This document shows, piece by piece, positions 61,063-64,000 of a stretch of DNA of 64,000 nt (positions are counted from its first letter, which is position 1; each line of letters starts with the position of its first letter). A program made the position numbers and the translations under genes. This stretch comes from Candidatus Peribacteria bacterium (GTDB lineage Bacteria; Patescibacteriota; Gracilibacteria; UBA1369; LOWO2-01-FULL-3). The stretch covers positions 43,098 to 107,097 of the forward strand of contig CALRGV010000004.1 of assembly GCA_943358175.1 (NCBI GenBank), written 5' to 3'. Under the pieces are notes generated by a model that had not been told where the DNA came from, ran no database searches, and saw nothing but the letters and a program-made list of their open reading frames with translations.

Positions 61063-62184
61063 CTATCTCTTCAGATATTTTGACTGTTTCTTGAACCATT
61101 TGCGCATTTCCTTGGCGGAGATTTTGCGCTTTTTCATGATGAGGCGGCGTTTTTTTAGGGCGCGAGGAAGCTGTTTCAAATAATCAAAATATGAGCCCCA
61201 TAAATATGGTTCTCTGAAAGTAATGTAAGTAAACATCGCTAATTTCTTGAACATAATCGGAAAGAAATCGGCAAAATAATTTAGCCAGAGTTCGTTTTTT
61301 CTCTCCATCAAATGTTGATTCTTAAAAGAATATTTCTTTTGAAATTTGCTCAGACTCTTGCGATTGGCCACAATTTCCTTATTGAAAAATCTGCGTTGCA
61401 CGCCGGTGCCGCGGCCGTGATAAGCCAGCGCTTCCGGATAATACAAATTCTTCCAACCACAAAGTAAAAATCTCCAAGAAAGATCCACGTCTTCCTTGTA
61501 CATAAAAAAATCTTCGTCTAAATATTCACCGAGAATTTTCACATCTTCCAGAGCTTTGGTGCGATACAAAGGACAAGCCCCGGATACGCCAAAAACTTCA
61601 CATTCTTCATCGAATTGACCTTCATCAATCAGACCTTGTCCATCGTCAATAATGCGACGGTTTTTGTAGGCAAAAAGCCCAACGGTATCAACAATATTCG
61701 TAGGCTGTAAGCGGTCAAAATCATATTTGTAAACTTTACCTGTGAGGGCGGCGATTTTCACATCCTGCTCTATGCGGGAGATGGCTTTTTCAAAATAAGT
61801 CGGAGTGTAAACAATGTCGGGATTGGTGATGACCACGTAATCGGCTTTTTCAAAATTTGAATGGCTGGGCGCAGGACTTTCAGAAAGATCCGCAACCAGG
61901 GCCTCTTCTTGATCTTTGCCCTCAATCGCCATTCTGATTCCCTGATTCGCCGCACGGGCGTAGCCGAGATTTTCGCTATTTGGCACGATAATCAAATCTT
62001 CCCTGTGTCCAAAAGCTTTTTTCACATATTCGAGACCGCTTTTGTCGGGAGAATTATTATCAATAAAAATCACTTCAATATTTTTGTAAGTCTGCGCGAA
62101 AATCGCCGTCAGACAAGACTCCAGATAGTGCGGAGTATTGAAATGAATAATTACCAGTGAGATTTTTGGCTGCGGATCAATCAT
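61063..62184 (-). CDS. GT2-family glycosyltransferase
   Basis: 373 residues. ISLVIIHFNTPHYLESCL, VIFIDNNSPDKS, NLGYARAANQGI, TNPDIV (DXD-like) and YLDEDFFMYKEDVDLSWRF mark a GT-A rhamnosyltransferase-like domain. The C-terminal 80 residues are basic and amphipathic (ALKKRRLIMKKRKISAKEMRKWFKK) and may bind the membrane. The ATG lies only about 5 nt after the predicted transcription start. Confidence 0.92.
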   Translation of the reverse strand: MIDPQPKISLVIIHFNTPHYLESCLTAIFAQTYKNIEVIFIDNNSPDKSGLEYVKKAFGHREDLIIVPNSENLGYARAANQGIRMAIEGKDQEEALVADLSESPAPSHSNFEKADYVVITNPDIVYTPTYFEKAISRIEQDVKIAALTGKVYKYDFDRLQPTNIVDTVGLFAYKNRRIIDDGQGLIDEGQFDEECEVFGVSGACPLYRTKALEDVKILGEYLDEDFFMYKEDVDLSWRFLLCGWKNLYYPEALAYHGRGTGVQRRFFNKEIVANRKSLSKFQKKYSFKNQHLMERKNELWLNYFADFFPIMFKKLAMFTYITFREPYLWGSYFDYLKQLPRALKKRRLIMKKRKISAKEMRKWFKKQSKYLKR

Positions 62185-62195
62185 AATTTTGCATT

Positions 62196-62224
62196 AGTAT
62201 AGTGAAAAATGTGACATTTGCAAA
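62196..62224 (-). promoter_or_regulatory. Promoter of the GT2 gene, nearly leaderless
   Basis: On the minus strand TTTGCA (62219-62224), 17 bp, TATACT (62196-62201). Transcription would start near 62189, about 5 nt before the ATG at 62184. Confidence 0.5.
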
Positions 62225-62240
62225 TGTGACAGCTAGCACT

Positions 62241-62283
62241 CACCGTGCGAATGTATAGCGTGGTGCTATACATTCGCACGGTG
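62241..62283. repeat. Perfect 19-bp hairpin between the GT2 gene and metK
   Basis: CACCGTGCGAATGTATAGC (62241-62259) and its exact complement (62265-62283), 5-nt loop, no T run. It sits between two divergent promoters, beside a 14-bp palindrome ACATTTGCAAATGT (62214-62227). Confidence 0.75.
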
Positions 62284-62317
62284 GTTTCAAAATTGATTTG
62301 AATGCCTGTTATTTGAT

Positions 62318-62346
62318 TTGCCTGCAAAATCATATGCTAGTATAGT
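62318..62346 (+). promoter_or_regulatory. metK promoter, leaderless
   Basis: TTGCCT (62318-62323), 17 bp, TATAGT (62341-62346). The A of the metK ATG (62353) is 7 nt past the -10, exactly where transcription should begin. Confidence 0.6.
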
Positions 62347-62352
62347 GGCACC

Positions 62353-63486
62353 ATGTCTACACATCACCTTTTTACATCTGAATCGGTAACAGAAGGGCAT
62401 CCGGATAAAATGGCCGACCAAATTTCCGATGCGATTCTGGATGATTTACTGCGTCAAGATCCTCAAAGTCGCGTAGCCTGTGAGACGATGGTGACTACCG
62501 GACTGGTGTTTGTGGCGGGAGAAATTAAGACGAAAGCCTATACAGATATTCCCCGCGTAGTGCGTGAAACAATAAAAAATATTGGTTACAGTGATTCCGC
62601 TTATGGCTTTGATTATAAGGCCTGTAGCGTGATAACGGCGATTGATGAACAGAGTCCGGATATTGCGCTGGGGGTGGATACCGGAGGAGCCGGAGACCAA
62701 GGAATGATGTTTGGATTTGCCTGTAATGAGACTGAAGAGTTGATGCCAATGCCGATTATGCTCGCGCATAAAATGGCTCGCAAGTTGTCTGAATTGCGCA
62801 AAAAAGGTGTGCTAAAATATCTTCGTCCGGATGGGAAAACTCAAGTGACTGTAGAATACGACGGCTTCAAACCGGTGCGTGTGCATACCGTGGTGGTGTC
62901 TACTCAGCATGGTCCGGAAGTGACTCAAGCGAAGATTAAAAAAGATATGATAGAAAAAGTGATTAAGCCGATTTGTGGAGATTTGGTGGACAAGCTGACG
63001 GTTTTTCATGTGAACCCGACCGGGCGCTTTATTATTGGCGGACCTCCGGGTGATTGTGGCCTGACCGGACGCAAGATTATTGTGGATACTTACGGTGGAA
63101 TGGGGCATCACGGTGGTGGCTGTTTTTCCGGTAAGGATGCTACAAAAGTCGATAGAAGTGGAGCTTACATGGCGCGTTATGTGGCGAAGAATGTGGTAGC
63201 TGCCGGCTTGGCGGAAAGGTGCGAAGTACAGGTGGCTTATGCTATTGGCGTGAAGGATCCGGTTTCGATTTATGTGAATACTTTTGGCACGGCGAGTTTG
63301 AGCGACGTCGCCCTGGTGGCACTGATTAAAAAGAATTTTGACTTTTCTCCGCGTGGAATCATCGAGCATCTGGGCTTGAGACGTCCTATATTTAGTTCTA
63401 CGGCCGCTTACGGACATTTTGGACGTGATGGCGAGGAATTCAGCTGGGAGAAGACGGATATGGCGGAGAAGCTTAAAAAGGGCTAA
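62353..63486 (+). CDS. metK: S-adenosylmethionine synthetase
   Basis: 377 residues. It has [61 protein letters not shown] and [19 protein letters not shown], all in order. It makes SAM from methionine and ATP. ahcY follows 29 bp downstream, so SAM production and SAH removal are probably cotranscribed. Confidence 0.98.
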   Translation: MSTHHLFTSESVTEGHPDKMADQISDAILDDLLRQDPQSRVACETMVTTGLVFVAGEIKTKAYTDIPRVVRETIKNIGYSDSAYGFDYKACSVITAIDEQSPDIALGVDTGGAGDQGMMFGFACNETEELMPMPIMLAHKMARKLSELRKKGVLKYLRPDGKTQVTVEYDGFKPVRVHTVVVSTQHGPEVTQAKIKKDMIEKVIKPICGDLVDKLTVFHVNPTGRFIIGGPPGDCGLTGRKIIVDTYGGMGHHGGGCFSGKDATKVDRSGAYMARYVAKNVVAAGLAERCEVQVAYAIGVKDPVSIYVNTFGTASLSDVALVALIKKNFDFSPRGIIEHLGLRRPIFSSTAAYGHFGRDGEEFSWEKTDMAEKLKKG

Positions 63487-63515
63487 GGAACGCTACGAAA
63501 AGTAATTAAAGAATT

Positions 63516-64000
63516 ATGTATAAAATTAAAGATATTGGCTTAGCACCACAAGGACTCAAAAATATCGAACTTGCCGAGAGAGATATGGGCGCACTTTTGG
63601 AGGTGCGGGAAAAATTCAAAAAGAGTCAGGTTTTCAAAGGTCTCCGCATCGGCATGGCTTTGCATGTGACGAAAGAGACGGCGGTGCTGGTGCGCACTTT
63701 GCGGGCCGGTGGCGCGGAAGTGTGGCTGGCATCCTGCAATCCCCTTTCAACTCAAGATGATGTGGCCGCGGCGTTGGCGCAGGAAGGCGTGCATGTGTAT
63801 GGACATAAAGGTGAGAGTGATGAGGATTATTATAAATTTCTCAAGTGTGTAATTGAGGCGAAACCAAATTTGACGATTGATGATGGTTGCGATTTGGTTG
63901 CGGAAATTCACAAAAACTATCCGGAACTTTTGGCGGGAATTATTGGTGGTTGCGAGGAAACGACTACCGGGATTATTCGCTTGAAATCAATGGAAAAGGC
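63516..64000 (+). CDS. ahcY: Adenosylhomocysteinase (partial, continues past the window)
   Basis: 161 residues are visible from the ATG at 63516. KDIGLAPQGLKNIELAERDMGAL, ALHVTKETAVLVRTLRAGGAEVWLASCNPLSTQDDVAAAL, IDDGCDLV and GCEETTTGIIRL are the N-terminal substrate-domain motifs of SAH hydrolase. It splits S-adenosylhomocysteine into adenosine and homocysteine. The NAD-binding half lies outside. Confidence 0.95.
   Translation, partial: MYKIKDIGLAPQGLKNIELAERDMGALLEVREKFKKSQVFKGLRIGMALHVTKETAVLVRTLRAGGAEVWLASCNPLSTQDDVAAALAQEGVHVYGHKGESDEDYYKFLKCVIEAKPNLTIDDGCDLVAEIHKNYPELLAGIIGGCEETTTGIIRLKSMEK

Noticed and set aside
62236-62246. CACTCACC near the metK promoter as a LexA site
   Set aside because: No GGTGAG half-site at the right spacing; the bases belong to the 19-bp hairpin.

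Overview
The window is a bacterial chromosome segment with dense gene packing, very short spacers, standard use of TGA as a stop, and many small or reduced proteins. The mix of genes (DUF4012 and DUF3352 surface proteins, LemA, a bS18 of only 70 residues, an alanyl-tRNA synthetase without its C-terminal domain, several promoters that place the start codon at or next to the transcription start) fits a Patescibacteria (Candidate Phyla Radiation) genome. The standard stop use argues against the recoded Gracilibacteria and Absconditabacteria. A Peregrinibacteria-like lineage is my best guess, from general knowledge rather than from a marker gene in the window.

Layout. 1-5.5 kb: leftward operon of four membrane or Pro/Thr-rich proteins, the last a VirB6/TrbL-like channel protein running off the left edge (type IV secretion-like). 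5.6-7.1 kb: leftward rpsF-ssb-rpsR operon. 7.4-9.1 kb: LysM/M23 cell-wall hydrolase and yidD. 9.2-10.4 kb: HNH endonuclease gene with a putative LexA-type operator in its promoter. 10.8-13.7 kb: purH, followed by an A+T-rich DUF4143 ATPase gene and a second, broken purH 3' end. 14-17.7 kb: large SLH-domain surface protein and a HepT/MntA module. 17.9-24.7 kb: uppP, two archaeal-type purP homologues, an NYN nuclease, a sugar nucleotidyltransferase, a GT2 glycosyltransferase and purN. 24.7-25.5 kb: VapBC. 25.5-33.7 kb: serine dehydratase, MscS, SPFH protein, aroE, lspA, ftsW/rodA, murG. 33.8-39.1 kb: an odd tRNA with its own promoter and attenuator-like leader, small ORFs, glycosyltransferase, lexA, Phd-RelE-dinB operon, tRNA-Thr. 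39-41.4 kb: two related secreted proteins and two small genes. 41.6-49.6 kb: mutS, two related lipoproteins, a Memo/CapA-like protein, mutL. 49.7-58.7 kb: DUF4012 and DUF3352 proteins, alaS, a Phd/PIN module, miaB, tRNA-Arg, a metallo-beta-lactamase-fold protein. 58.8-64 kb: enolase, NAD(P)HX dehydratase, GT2, metK and the start of ahcY.

How it fits together. DNA repair is well represented (lexA, dinB, mutS, mutL, ssb, HNH). The lexA and HNH promoters both carry an 18-bp GGTGAG-N6-CTCACC palindrome exactly between the -35 and -10 boxes, which points to an SOS regulon with an unusual operator. The late purine pathway is over-supplied: folate-dependent PurN and PurH plus two formate-type PurP homologues. 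Envelope building is covered by uppP, murG, ftsW/rodA, lspA and the glycosyltransferases. Four toxin-antitoxin modules and at least three families of dispersed palindromic repeats mark the accessory content.
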